Assembly (NCBI GenBank): GCA_031548025.1
Contig: JAVBRM010000072.1
Location: 24,875 to 88,874 of the forward strand
Direction of reading: 5' to 3'
DNA from: UBA5239 sp031548025
GTDB taxonomy: Bacteria; Verrucomicrobiota; Lentisphaeria; Victivallales; Victivallaceae
Length of the DNA stretch: 64,000 bases
Shown: positions 26,688 to 35,287 of the stretch, piece after piece
Layout of the letters: every line of letters starts with the position of its first letter
Numbering within the stretch: position 1 is the stretch's first letter
The notes under the pieces: model-generated
The model's database searches: none
What the model saw: only the letters and a program-made list of their open reading frames with translations
Told to the model about the DNA's origin: nothing
Translations under genes and position numbers: made by a program

Positions 26688-27956
26688 TTAATTAATTTTC
26701 AGGCTCAAGAGCTTGTCGACAATGAATGAAGCAATATGATTCTGGTAACGCGGCATAAAGCGCCCGGCTCCCTGATAAATTTCATAAAAACCATAGCATG
26801 CTTTTTCCGTTGCCAGCCCGGCCGGAAACATGTCGAAGGTTTCCGGAGTGGGAAAGTAGCGGCAATTGCCGTTCGCAACTCCCGCCGCCATGGGAAACGG
26901 GAATTTCGACTCATTCATGATCCGCCGGCCCAATTCAACAAACGGCTCGCCGGGAAATGCGTATATCGCAATATCGCCCATCCGAAGCACCTGCAGGTCC
27001 GGTTTGACCGGGAAACGGTCGCCACGATCATAAAGAATCGCCATTTCTTCGAAACGGTCTGCTAGAAACGGCTTGGTTTCGCGTACGATTTCCGCGTTTT
27101 TCCGCAATTGACCGGAATCCTCGTTGACTGTCGGCAACAGAACGCTTTCCATGCCGCATTCCAGTGGAGCCAGTGAAATTTCCCGGCCGCCTTCTTTCAG
27201 GCTTTTTTCGATATCGTTGACATAGAATTGTCCGATTTGCCGCAAAATCTCATCGCCTTCAGCCTCTCTTTTGCAGCAGGGCTCCGTGTTGATATCTCCG
27301 GCCGCACCGTAGAGGAAAAACGGCGTATCCGCCAGTTTACGCTCTTTGATCAAGCGGTTGGCCTCGCCCATCCAGTCCGCCGACACCAACAGGGTCCGGC
27401 CGAAAACCACGCCATGCATACCGTGGTTATGCAGCAATGCCTTGGTTGATCCATCCTGACGTTTGAACTGAATCCAACGAATTCCCGGATCGGTAGGCCA
27501 CTCCGGATTTACCCGGTTAATGCTCAGTTTCTGCGACAAAGGGGCCGTTCCGGCCCATGCCCGAACCTCCTCCTCCGACGCAATCGCCCGGCCAACAGTT
27601 TTCACGACGCTTTCGCGCCAGTGCGCCAGGAATCCTTCGTGCCGCTCCCCCCAGCCGATGCCAAGCGACATGGCCGGGCCCGAATGCGTATGCGTCGCCG
27701 CAAACATGATTCCAGCGGGAGCTACCTTGAACTCCGCCGCGATTTGGGCCCGCAAATTACGTGCATCCTGATCGTCGGTAACCACCGAGTCGGTCACGAT
27801 GATGATGTTTCTACGCTTGCCGTCGTAGAAGGTGAGAGCGCGGCAATACAACGGGTCCCGGGTACCGCGATTGCGCCGCCCCAGAAAAGGGCCATACCCA
27901 TACAACTCCGCAAAAAGCGGAACCTCCAATGCCGTTTCAGCGATACCGATTTTCAT
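26688..27956 (-). CDS. Neutral/alkaline ceramidase-like hydrolase
   Basis: A 422-residue protein of the neutral/alkaline non-lysosomal ceramidase N-terminal-like family. Visible zinc-site and core motifs: GIMFAATHTHSGPAMSLG, LLHNHGMHGVVFG, LLVSADWMGEANRLI, FFLYGAAGDINTEP and IYAFPGEPFVELGRRI. It is shorter than eukaryotic ceramidases because the C-terminal domain is missing, as in many bacterial homologues. No signal peptide. It is last in the operon that starts with the epimerase or DegT gene. In this context the substrate is more likely a sugar derivative than ceramide; that is inference. Confidence 0.8.
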   Translation of the reverse strand: MKIGIAETALEVPLFAELYGYGPFLGRRNRGTRDPLYCRALTFYDGKRRNIIIVTDSVVTDDQDARNLRAQIAAEFKVAPAGIMFAATHTHSGPAMSLGIGWGERHEGFLAHWRESVVKTVGRAIASEEEVRAWAGTAPLSQKLSINRVNPEWPTDPGIRWIQFKRQDGSTKALLHNHGMHGVVFGRTLLVSADWMGEANRLIKERKLADTPFFLYGAAGDINTEPCCKREAEGDEILRQIGQFYVNDIEKSLKEGGREISLAPLECGMESVLLPTVNEDSGQLRKNAEIVRETKPFLADRFEEMAILYDRGDRFPVKPDLQVLRMGDIAIYAFPGEPFVELGRRIMNESKFPFPMAAGVANGNCRYFPTPETFDMFPAGLATEKACYGFYEIYQGAGRFMPRYQNHIASFIVDKLLSLKIN

Positions 27957-27971
27957 ATAATTTAGCCTCTG

Positions 27972-28760
27972 TTAAAGAAAAATTGATTGATTTGGAGTTA
28001 CCGCATTGACGGTAACGTTTTTCACTTCCACCGCACTTTGTTCATCGGCGCCGCGATAGTGGATGATCACCCGGAAAAATGCCGCGCCGGGCCAGAACTG
28101 GCCGGATTTGACCACGCCTTTGCTGACTATTCCGTTTATTACACCGGAAATTTTGGTCCATTCACCACCGGGAGATTTAACCGCGGCATCATGGCCCAAC
28201 CAGAGTTGCCCCCATTTGTGCTGACGAACGGCGGTATCGGCCGGCCAGGTTTTTTCCAGAGGCTTTTTCAGGATAATTTCATTTTTCTCCACCGATTTGA
28301 TTTCCATGGTATTCCGGTTTGGCAGATCGCTGAAATCCGATTTCACATCAAATGCGATATATCCCGAAGTTTTCCAATTGGCACCATCTTTGATCTTGAC
28401 CGTATCACTACCGGCCGGCGCCTCAGCAACAAGGGCTGTTTCCGTATTTTTCACAGAGTATACCGAATACGTGGAAATCAGTTTCTTTTGGGCATCGTAC
28501 AAGGCTAAGTTGATCGAACAGATTTCGACCTTTCCGGATTCACCCCGGACCTCCGCGCTGACGGTGTATTGAGTGCCGGAAACAATCGGCATCATGGCGG
28601 AGGTCTCGAGAAAACGATATCCCTTTCCGCTCAGCTTGCCGACTCCGTCATTAAACATTGACGCTCGAACCCAATCGCCGGGTTTGTCCAGCACTTGAGA
28701 GTCCGCGACAACAATCCCGGTTATCAGAAAAACCGCGATGAGAGAAAAGAATCGTTTCAT
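27972..28760 (-). CDS. Secreted carbohydrate-binding-like protein
   Basis: A 262-residue exported protein (signal MKRFFSLIAVFLITGIVVAD). The rest is predicted beta-sandwich resembling CBM4/9- or CBM22-type modules (TQYTVSAEVRGESGKVEICS, ..., EWTKISGVINGIVSKG, FFRVIIHYRG). No catalytic motif is seen. It lies between the glycosidase-like gene (14 nt) and the ceramidase-like gene (15 nt). AAGGAA favours the ATG at 28760 over 28766. It probably binds the glycan targeted by its neighbours; CBM family uncertain. Confidence 0.6.
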   Translation of the reverse strand: MKRFFSLIAVFLITGIVVADSQVLDKPGDWVRASMFNDGVGKLSGKGYRFLETSAMMPIVSGTQYTVSAEVRGESGKVEICSINLALYDAQKKLISTYSVYSVKNTETALVAEAPAGSDTVKIKDGANWKTSGYIAFDVKSDFSDLPNRNTMEIKSVEKNEIILKKPLEKTWPADTAVRQHKWGQLWLGHDAAVKSPGGEWTKISGVINGIVSKGVVKSGQFWPGAAFFRVIIHYRGADEQSAVEVKNVTVNAVTPNQSIFL

Positions 28761-28774
28761 AGTCATTCCTTAAA

Positions 28775-31414
28775 TTATTTTAAAATAATGGTTTTCAGTA
28801 AAGCCGGGTCCTGAGTCCCGGAAATTCCCCTGGAAAAAGAGAGTTCATAGTTCCGGTCCTTGCGGTAATCGAATATCGTGAAACCGAATTTCAAACCGTC
28901 ACCGGAACGTGGTACAATTCCGAGTTTCGACCACGGTATCGCCACCTCGTATAATACCGAATCAGCTTTTCGGGTTACATTCATCGGATAATCCAATCTC
29001 TTTCGGGCTCCGTAGTCATAAAGGACCGGACCGTTCTCACCGAGAGCCAAAGATATATTGTGCTCGCTTTCCCCGAAAACCGCAGTTTCGTTCTTCTTCC
29101 GCAACTCTGCAGGGGGAACTTCCCGGGTTGAGAAAGCCAGTTGAATCGAATCCCCGCGCCAGAGCTCGGAAATTTTACCTTTCTGAATATGCTCGGAGTC
29201 ATTGTTCATGCGCACCGCCAGATAGAAATAGTTCCGGTCATACGCAAAACTGTATTCAGCATTGGGATCTTTGTCAGAACCATTGAAAAGCCCCCATTCC
29301 GACATAAGCGCCGCTTTGGGAAAAACATTTTCGGGAGCTTTCAGGCGGCCGAGGGGTAAATCCCGGAACCATTTGCCGGAGCCATCGAAAACGGGTTGAC
29401 TTTTGAGCTCCGGCAAGCCGACAAATGAGGCATCCACTGCAAAGTCATACGTTTTGCCATTTGCGGCAACTGTTCCCTTCAGAACACCATTATAATCCCG
29501 GTCGACCGCCGCCTCAACAGCAGCGGTAGCCATCGGATCGAGCTGTAATTCGGCAGCAGCGCCGTTTTCCAGCCGTATTTGGATTTTTTTGCTTCCGGCT
29601 TCGCAATTGGCGGCAAACAACCGGATGCGGTTTCCGCTTAAGCGAGTTCCAGCGACCAGGACTGTCTCTTGGCCGACGAGCTCCGCTTTCTCGAAAATCG
29701 AATCGGCCAGTGCCACCTCTCGAGGGATTGAAATAAAAATTGCCGGGGCACCTAATTTCAATACATTTCTCCCGGCGGGCAATTGCCGCCGGTTTCCCAT
29801 CATATCCGAAAGTCCGCACCCTTCCGGTAAGTTCAGCGCCAGCTCAAGTTCCCGTCCTGAACTCCACAGTGCCGCCAGTGAGCCGCCGTCTTTCCGGGAA
29901 AAAGTGTAGCCATAAAGATCGGATATCCGGAATTCTTTGCCGGGACTGACAAAAGCAAGTTCACGGGCGGCCACCGCATGTGCTGCCCCTGAGGGACGCG
30001 GAGTGAGTGCCAGCTGGCCATTTTCATCAAACGACGCCCGCCAGATGGCCCCGTAATCCTGTCCCTTCTTGTATTTTTCAGTTTTATTTTTGCGATGCCT
30101 ATAGGCTTCCCAACGGTTGACAGGCACATGCAATGAGTAGTAAGCACAAGGGGTCGAACGACTGATGATCAAACTGCGGACCAGGTCATGGGCCATGCTT
30201 TTGACCGGCCGCGAATCAAACGCATCCGGCCAGTCGCAATAACTGCCGCGCTCGGCATTGACCACCAGGGCCGGGCCGCCGTGCGCCACCGAAAGTTCGG
30301 CGGTCGCCATCAGGAAATCCCGCAAGCCATGTTCCGCGCTGGAAATTATGCCATCCCCTCCGTCTCCGCGCCTGCTGGAATAAGCATCGATAGCCAGCAG
30401 GTCCCACTCGCGCCCCAGGTCTTTCAAAATAATTTTGCTCAAAGTAAACGGATTGGCCAGGTTGGAGGCTCTGAATGACGGATAAAAATCGATGCCCATG
30501 CTGCCGAGGACGGCAACTTTCGCCTGGGGATTGCCGGCCTTGATCCCGCGGTAAAACGCCCGGGTCAACGCCACCATTTCCGCCAGCACATAGGCATCGC
30601 CGCCATACAAATGAGGTTGCAGCACTTTCACATCGTATTCCGCCCGGACAATCCACAACTTAATGCGATCCCGGGTTAGTTCAGCCGAGCGCCTGCCCAG
30701 TTCATAAGCATTGGAGATATCCTCGTCACTGAAACAGGGCAATCCCTGTTTGATTCGTTCATCGAATTTTTTCCCGGCCGCCGGATTCCGGCCGCCTAAT
30801 GTGTAAAGATTCCGGGCCAGCGGAGAGAAGAAGCCGACCAGTTGGAAATCACTGTCAAATATCTCTTTTAATTCCGGATTGTTGCGAAATTTTTCTTCCA
30901 ACTCACCGGGATTGAAAGTAAAATTGCTCGGTAAGAGCCCGATGGAACCAATTCCCGCCAGTTTCTGTCCGGCCGCGCTCCGCGGATAAAAATTGCCGAC
31001 ATCGGCTCCAAAAAACGGATCGCGCCGCTCAATCGGTTCGACAATAGCAAATGCGCTTTGCACATCGAATAACTTCTGACCATCTCGGGAAAGCTCGACC
31101 AGAACCGTGAAATGTCCCAGCATTTTCAGCGCGGGGATTTCCAGTTCCAGCCGAAGCTTGCCGTTATCAGGAAATGTGATATTTCTTTCCGGAATACCAT
31201 AAACCTGACCGCCGAAAAAATCGGTTACCCTCCCCTTCAGTCGAAAGGCACCTCCCTGTTTCACATCGTTTTTCAACGTCAATATCATTTTCACCGGATT
31301 TCCCGGCAGAAAAAAACCGTCCGTACCATTGCCCGGATACAATGCAACACATTCCGCCTCCGCATATAGCAGGCAAGGCAATAAAGACAATACATATAAA
31401 ATCAATCGCATCAT
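28775..31414 (-). CDS. Secreted clan-A-like glycosidase with CBM9-like C-terminus
   Basis: An 879-residue exported protein (signal MMRLILYVLSLLPCLLYAEA). An N-terminal beta-sandwich (about 25-135) leads into a TIM-barrel-like region with RIKLWIVRAEYDVKVLQP (possible acid/base Glu) and GPALVVNAERGSYCDWPD (possible nucleophile Glu), spaced as in GH39/GH-A enzymes. The last ~200 residues match the CBM9 type (YSFAYDRNYFYLAVRMNND, WRGDSIQLAF, VLYEVAIPWSKLGI, GLKFGFTIFD). It follows the prepilin gene by 15 nt. Activity not identified; glycosidase is inferred. Confidence 0.65.
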   Translation of the reverse strand: MMRLILYVLSLLPCLLYAEAECVALYPGNGTDGFFLPGNPVKMILTLKNDVKQGGAFRLKGRVTDFFGGQVYGIPERNITFPDNGKLRLELEIPALKMLGHFTVLVELSRDGQKLFDVQSAFAIVEPIERRDPFFGADVGNFYPRSAAGQKLAGIGSIGLLPSNFTFNPGELEEKFRNNPELKEIFDSDFQLVGFFSPLARNLYTLGGRNPAAGKKFDERIKQGLPCFSDEDISNAYELGRRSAELTRDRIKLWIVRAEYDVKVLQPHLYGGDAYVLAEMVALTRAFYRGIKAGNPQAKVAVLGSMGIDFYPSFRASNLANPFTLSKIILKDLGREWDLLAIDAYSSRRGDGGDGIISSAEHGLRDFLMATAELSVAHGGPALVVNAERGSYCDWPDAFDSRPVKSMAHDLVRSLIISRSTPCAYYSLHVPVNRWEAYRHRKNKTEKYKKGQDYGAIWRASFDENGQLALTPRPSGAAHAVAARELAFVSPGKEFRISDLYGYTFSRKDGGSLAALWSSGRELELALNLPEGCGLSDMMGNRRQLPAGRNVLKLGAPAIFISIPREVALADSIFEKAELVGQETVLVAGTRLSGNRIRLFAANCEAGSKKIQIRLENGAAAELQLDPMATAAVEAAVDRDYNGVLKGTVAANGKTYDFAVDASFVGLPELKSQPVFDGSGKWFRDLPLGRLKAPENVFPKAALMSEWGLFNGSDKDPNAEYSFAYDRNYFYLAVRMNNDSEHIQKGKISELWRGDSIQLAFSTREVPPAELRKKNETAVFGESEHNISLALGENGPVLYDYGARKRLDYPMNVTRKADSVLYEVAIPWSKLGIVPRSGDGLKFGFTIFDYRKDRNYELSFSRGISGTQDPALLKTIILK

Positions 31415-31429
31415 GTGAAGCTTCCTTTT

Positions 31430-32203
31430 TTAATTTTTGTTAACACCGGCATACATATATGGCAGCCAAATACTATTCCATGGCGCAGTCGGATTGCCCG
31501 GGGTACTGATAAGCTCCTGGAATGTCATGCCCTGTACATGGCCATCGAAAAAAGTAATATTGGCCGAATTCAAGGTGGGAGTTTCCGCAGGAAGACTGCT
31601 GGACGAAAAAGGCTTACCGCGCTGATCATACCCCGGATGCCGGAAGCCAATAGCTTTGCCGTTGGAGAAACGATAATTATTGTAAATGAATGAATCAGCC
31701 AGAAAAAGAGCAATAGACGGCTTAGTCAGATTTGAGAGTTTGTTAAAACGGAAATTATTGGGATTAGGCTGCAGAGCGTCACCGCATATAACCGCATTGA
31801 TAATATAATGCGGATTGGTGAATGCCAATCCCTGGCTCTGGTCATGCCAAAACGGATATCTTTCCGCTGGACATGCCCAGATAGTGTTCGCCGCGGTAGT
31901 GTAGTGGTAAGGCTTGAGATATCCGGCAAAGACCGCGAGCAATCGATACCACGTACCGTCGATTAACGTACCGCCTTCGATTATGAGGTTCGCAGGAAGC
32001 AAATACTCATTGTAATCCTGAGAATATTGAAAACTATAAATTCCGAACTGTTTTTCATTGGCGACGCACCGGGTGGTTCTGGCAACATTCCGCGCCCGGT
32101 TGAGGGCCGGCAGCAACATGACGGCGAGAATCGCAATGATCGCGATCACGACGAGGAGTTCCACAAGTGTAAAACTCCCATTTTTGCTTGGTTTACCTTG
32201 CAT
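31430..32203 (-). CDS. Prepilin-type protein with DGH motif
   Basis: A 257-residue pseudopilin-like protein with class III signal (SFTLVELLVVIAIIAI, conserved Glu) and hydrophobic helix ending PALNRARN. The C-terminal signature is NITFFDGHVQGMTF, preceded by GFRHPGYDQRG, so the His of the H-X9-DG motif is displaced by an insertion. GAGGAG lies 7 nt before the ATG at 32203, which rules out the longer reading to 32293 that enters the DegT gene. It sits between DegT and the secreted glycosidase, with no pilus genes nearby. A presentation or export role for the following hydrolase is inferred. Confidence 0.87.
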   Translation of the reverse strand: MQGKPSKNGSFTLVELLVVIAIIAILAVMLLPALNRARNVARTTRCVANEKQFGIYSFQYSQDYNEYLLPANLIIEGGTLIDGTWYRLLAVFAGYLKPYHYTTAANTIWACPAERYPFWHDQSQGLAFTNPHYIINAVICGDALQPNPNNFRFNKLSNLTKPSIALFLADSFIYNNYRFSNGKAIGFRHPGYDQRGKPFSSSSLPAETPTLNSANITFFDGHVQGMTFQELISTPGNPTAPWNSIWLPYMYAGVNKN

Positions 32204-32231
32204 AGGAAACTCCTCGTTTTTCGTTGTTTTA

Positions 32232-33443
32232 TCAACAATAATATTCCGCCATGACTTTTTCAAACGCCTGACAATACTTATCGAGTACGTCATGCGAAGT
32301 CATCAGCCACATCAGACTGCTCATCATCATCTCATTCCGGACAATGGTCTCCGCATTTTTGCAGCTTTCGATACGGTAGTCTTTCTCCGCGACTGTCCAC
32401 AAACGCTGTTTGTACATGGGTTCGCCCCAGGCGACAAAAACACCGACGCCCTCGGCCCCCAAGGCCGTGAGCACCTCTTTCCGGGTAATTCCGGGCTTCA
32501 ACCTCGTATGATCGACCATCATCGTAAACATATAATAGCTCTGCATAGTAGCCAATCTGCCGGGAGCCTGTACGCGAATCCCCGGAATCGCGTTCAACCG
32601 CTTGCGGAGATATTCGGCATTTTCGCTGCGCAGCAGAGTGTCTTCTTTCAGACGGGCCAACTGGCTGAGCAGAATCAAAGCCTGAAAATCGGTAATACGG
32701 TAGTTATGACAAAGCATTCCCATTGGGGGCGGAGCTCCCGCTTCTCCCTGTTTGGCGCCGAGCTGATAACCGATATGCGACAGCTGACCAAGCGTTTCGT
32801 GCAGTTTATCGTCATTGGTGATACAGCAGCCGCCTTCGCCGGATGCCATGACCTTCGACTGCTGGAAGCTGAATGAACCGACGTCGCCGATGGTCCCGGT
32901 ATGTTTGCCATCCCAGCAACCGCCGTGGGAGTGCGCGCAGTCTTCAAGTACCCGCAAGTTATGTTTCCGGGCAATCTTCATGATTTTTTCCATATCGGCC
33001 ATGGAGCCGAAAAGATGAACCGGCATGACCGCTTTGGTTCTCGGGGTAATCGCCGCCTCGAACGCCGCAGGGTCCATGCACAACGTGTCCGGTTCGATAT
33101 CGACGATAACCGGAATCGCGCCGCGGTAAGCCACCGCTTCACCGCTTCCCAGCCAGGTAAAAGCCGGGACGATCACTTCATCGCCGGGGCCGATATCCAT
33201 GGCCTTCAGAGCCATTTCCAGCGTCACGGTTCCGTTCACCATCAACACGCTGTGTTTGGCGCCGGTGTATTCGGCGAATTTCTGATTGAACAGGAGTTCC
33301 TGTGCCCCGTAGAAAGACCATTTCCGGTTTAAATAAAGCTCCTCAAGCTGCTTGCCGGTTTCCGGATAGATCGGAGGCCAAGCCGGAATAACCGGCGGTT
33401 CAGAAAATACTTTATTTCCGCCATTGATTGCTAATTTAGACAT
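32232..33443 (-). CDS. DegT/DnrJ/EryC1/StrS-family aminotransferase
   Basis: A 403-residue PLP-dependent sugar aminotransferase-like protein. Motifs: LMVNGTVTLEMALKAM (PLP phosphate loop), DEVIVPAFTWLGSGEAV, VMPVHLFGSMADMEKIM, LRVLEDCAHSHGGCWDGK (Asp that contacts the pyridine N), and GSFSFQQSKVMASGEGGCC with the Schiff-base Lys. It probably transaminates a keto-sugar produced or used in this locus. It is the first gene after a well-formed promoter with upstream AraC-type sites. Why an aminotransferase leads a hydrolase operon is not clear. Confidence 0.9.
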   Translation of the reverse strand: MSKLAINGGNKVFSEPPVIPAWPPIYPETGKQLEELYLNRKWSFYGAQELLFNQKFAEYTGAKHSVLMVNGTVTLEMALKAMDIGPGDEVIVPAFTWLGSGEAVAYRGAIPVIVDIEPDTLCMDPAAFEAAITPRTKAVMPVHLFGSMADMEKIMKIARKHNLRVLEDCAHSHGGCWDGKHTGTIGDVGSFSFQQSKVMASGEGGCCITNDDKLHETLGQLSHIGYQLGAKQGEAGAPPPMGMLCHNYRITDFQALILLSQLARLKEDTLLRSENAEYLRKRLNAIPGIRVQAPGRLATMQSYYMFTMMVDHTRLKPGITRKEVLTALGAEGVGVFVAWGEPMYKQRLWTVAEKDYRIESCKNAETIVRNEMMMSSLMWLMTSHDVLDKYCQAFEKVMAEYYC

Positions 33444-33473
33444 TTTTCATCCTTGTGATTGGTTGATAGTTTA

Positions 33474-33502
33474 ATTATATCGGCAAATACCGAAATCATC
33501 AA
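33474..33502 (-). promoter_or_regulatory. Promoter of the DegT-prepilin-glycosidase operon
   Basis: Minus-strand TTGATG (33497-33502), 17-bp spacer and TATAAT (33474-33479), about 30 bp before the DegT start. A tandem AraC-type site begins exactly 8 bp upstream of the -35, as expected for an activator that touches RNA polymerase. Confidence 0.65.
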
Positions 33503-33510
33503 TATTGAAC

Positions 33511-33543
33511 TCTTGCTAAAAATATGTATATCTTGCTCTTTAT
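33511..33543 (-). promoter_or_regulatory. Tandem AraC-type activator site A
   Basis: TCTTGC occurs at 33511 and 33531, 20 bp apart (two helical turns). The 33 bp share 25-27 bases with site B at 34417-34449, including TCTTGC and AAAATAT in the first half and TTGC plus CTTTAT in the second. Candidate binding site for one of the two AraC proteins. Confidence 0.6.
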
Positions 33544-33558
33544 ATTATTTAACAGTGA

Positions 33559-34302
33559 TCAAAGAAGTCTTTTCAGGTACTTGATGCTGACCTCCGCGCT
33601 TTTGAACGGATCTTCGCTGAAATCCTGCTCGTAGATCAACCATTCGCACTTGGTTTCGGAGGCCGCCTTGACGGCTTCCACAATATTCACCACCCCGTTT
33701 CCGAGCTCCGTGGTCGCCGCCGGATCATCAAGTTTCTTGCTGTCCTTGACGTGTACCTGATAAATGCGGTTGCCGTAGCGCCGGATGTATTCGGCCGGGT
33801 TTTGTCCGGCGCGGGTCAGCCAGCAGATATCGGGTTCCAGGAAGACCGTTTCCTCATCGGTTTCCTGCAGGATCAAATCCATGGCCGGAACACCGTTGAC
33901 CGGCGTGAACTCGGCCCAATGGTTGTGGTATGACAGTACCGCGCCGACTTCATACGCCCTGGCGCCGATGATATTGCAGCGCCCGGCCAGCATCTGGTAA
34001 TCCTTGGCGAAATCAATGAAAGCGCTGATGGTTACGGCCGGGGAATTCAATGCGGCGGCATATTTGTACGCCATGGTTTCGGCGGCCAGCAGATTGTCTG
34101 CGGAAAACATGGTCCCGCAGCAAGCCAGGCCCAATTCCTTGAGCAAAGCGGCCAATTCCTCCGGGTGAATATTGCCGTAATAAGCCGCAAATTCAACCCC
34201 GTCGATTCCCAGAGTTGAAATCCTCCGCAGAGTTCCTTCAAAATCCGCTTTCAAAGCATCCCGGAAATTGTAGAGTTGGATACCGATCTTCATGTCCTGC
34301 AT
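33559..34302 (-). CDS. Sugar phosphate isomerase/epimerase-like TIM barrel
   Basis: A 247-residue AP-endonuclease-2/xylose-isomerase superfamily protein. Visible: KIGIQLYNFRDALKADFEGT, GVEFAAYYGNIHPEEL, VLSYHNHWAEF, ETVFLEPDICWLTRAG (metal ligands), IYQVHVKDSKKLDD and a LIYEQDF end. Typical length. AAAGGAGG lies 7 nt before the ATG at 34302. It is divergent from the AraC pair and its promoter carries the same AraC-type site as the DegT promoter. Probably isomerises a sugar released by the locus hydrolases. Confidence 0.85.
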   Translation of the reverse strand: MQDMKIGIQLYNFRDALKADFEGTLRRISTLGIDGVEFAAYYGNIHPEELAALLKELGLACCGTMFSADNLLAAETMAYKYAAALNSPAVTISAFIDFAKDYQMLAGRCNIIGARAYEVGAVLSYHNHWAEFTPVNGVPAMDLILQETDEETVFLEPDICWLTRAGQNPAEYIRRYGNRIYQVHVKDSKKLDDPAATTELGNGVVNIVEAVKAASETKCEWLIYEQDFSEDPFKSAEVSIKYLKRLL

Positions 34303-34379
34303 ATGACTGCCTCCTTTACGATTTGTTAATTTTTCGATATGCTATTCTTGCAATTTGCAAATTTTCATGATACAATATA

Positions 34380-34408
34380 ATTATACAAGAATTTGGGCGT
34401 TTCGTAAA
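34380..34408 (-). promoter_or_regulatory. Promoter of the epimerase gene
   Basis: Minus-strand TTTACG (34403-34408), 17-bp spacer and TATAAT (34380-34385). AraC-type site B starts exactly 8 bp upstream of the -35, matching the geometry at the DegT promoter. Confidence 0.55.
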
Positions 34409-34416
34409 TATTGCGA

Positions 34417-34449
34417 TCTTGCAGAAAATATATAAATATTGCACTTTAT
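34417..34449 (-). promoter_or_regulatory. Tandem AraC-type activator site B
   Basis: Second copy of the tandem site, half-sites at 34417 (TCTTGCA) and 34437 (TATTGCA), 20 bp apart. Its far end overlaps the ATG at 34448 of the divergent AraC gene, so occupancy could switch on the epimerase while limiting AraC expression. Confidence 0.6.
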
Positions 34450-35287
34450 GAGTTATTTATTCAAACCGGAAAATATTAAAAAAATCCTGTTCGAGGGAGT
34501 ACAGGACATTGTGACCTCCCTCTGTCCGGAGGACTTGTCCACAACTCCGGCTGATCGCTCGTTCCGTTGCGATTGTCATTTACACCGCGAAATATTGTTC
34601 ATCATTGAGGGCGAATCTCTTTTCATGCTGAACGGCATGACCTATCAAACCCGCCCGGGAACGGCGTTTTTCCTGAACAACTGGGAACCACACAGCTACT
34701 GTTACCGCCAGGACGACCACAATGTACTGCATCTCTGGCTCTATTTGTCCCTGGAAAAAATATATGGTTCACTACTACACACCGACCAGAACGGACACCA
34801 TGCCCGCATCGGCAAATATGTGCATCTCGGCAGTGATTTACACCGCCTGCTCAACCGCCGCTGGAATCAACTGGAACAAAAAGCGCCGTGCTCCGCCGTC
34901 TTTCGGGATCAACTGCTGCGTTCGACGTTCAATGCCGTTCTGGAGGAATTCGCCCTGCTGCAGTTCAGCCTGGTCGAGTCCGCGCCGGAACAGATCAGTG
35001 ATATCTCGGTATTTCTTCACAATTACATAAAAAGCGTCAACGGGCGGGATTGCTCACTGGAACAACTGGAAAAGCTTACCGGCTACAGCCGTTTCTATCT
35101 CTCGCGCCTGTTCAAAAAACATTGGCGAATCACGGTCGGCGATTATATCAACCAAATCCGGCTGGAATTTGTCAAAGAAGCCATGAAGCGGGAAATGAAA
35201 CAAAAAGAGATCGCCTATGAGCTGGGTTTTTCCAGCCCGGCGACCTTCTGGTTCTGGCTTAATAAAAATAAGGGGGTTGAAAATTGA
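34448..35287 (+). CDS. AraC-family transcriptional regulator 1
   Basis: A 279-residue regulator with N-terminal cupin-like sensing region (CHLHREILFIIEGESLFMLN, RPGTAFFLNNWEPHSY) and C-terminal AraC double HTH (LEQLEKLTGYSRFYLSRLFK and MKQKEIAYELGFSSPATFWF). No clear ribosome-binding site precedes the ATG; a TTG three codons earlier is an alternative. Binding site B overlaps the start, so autoregulation is likely. The stop overlaps the start of a second AraC gene (TTGA). Confidence 0.88.
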   Translation: MSYLFKPENIKKILFEGVQDIVTSLCPEDLSTTPADRSFRCDCHLHREILFIIEGESLFMLNGMTYQTRPGTAFFLNNWEPHSYCYRQDDHNVLHLWLYLSLEKIYGSLLHTDQNGHHARIGKYVHLGSDLHRLLNRRWNQLEQKAPCSAVFRDQLLRSTFNAVLEEFALLQFSLVESAPEQISDISVFLHNYIKSVNGRDCSLEQLEKLTGYSRFYLSRLFKKHWRITVGDYINQIRLEFVKEAMKREMKQKEIAYELGFSSPATFWFWLNKNKGVEN

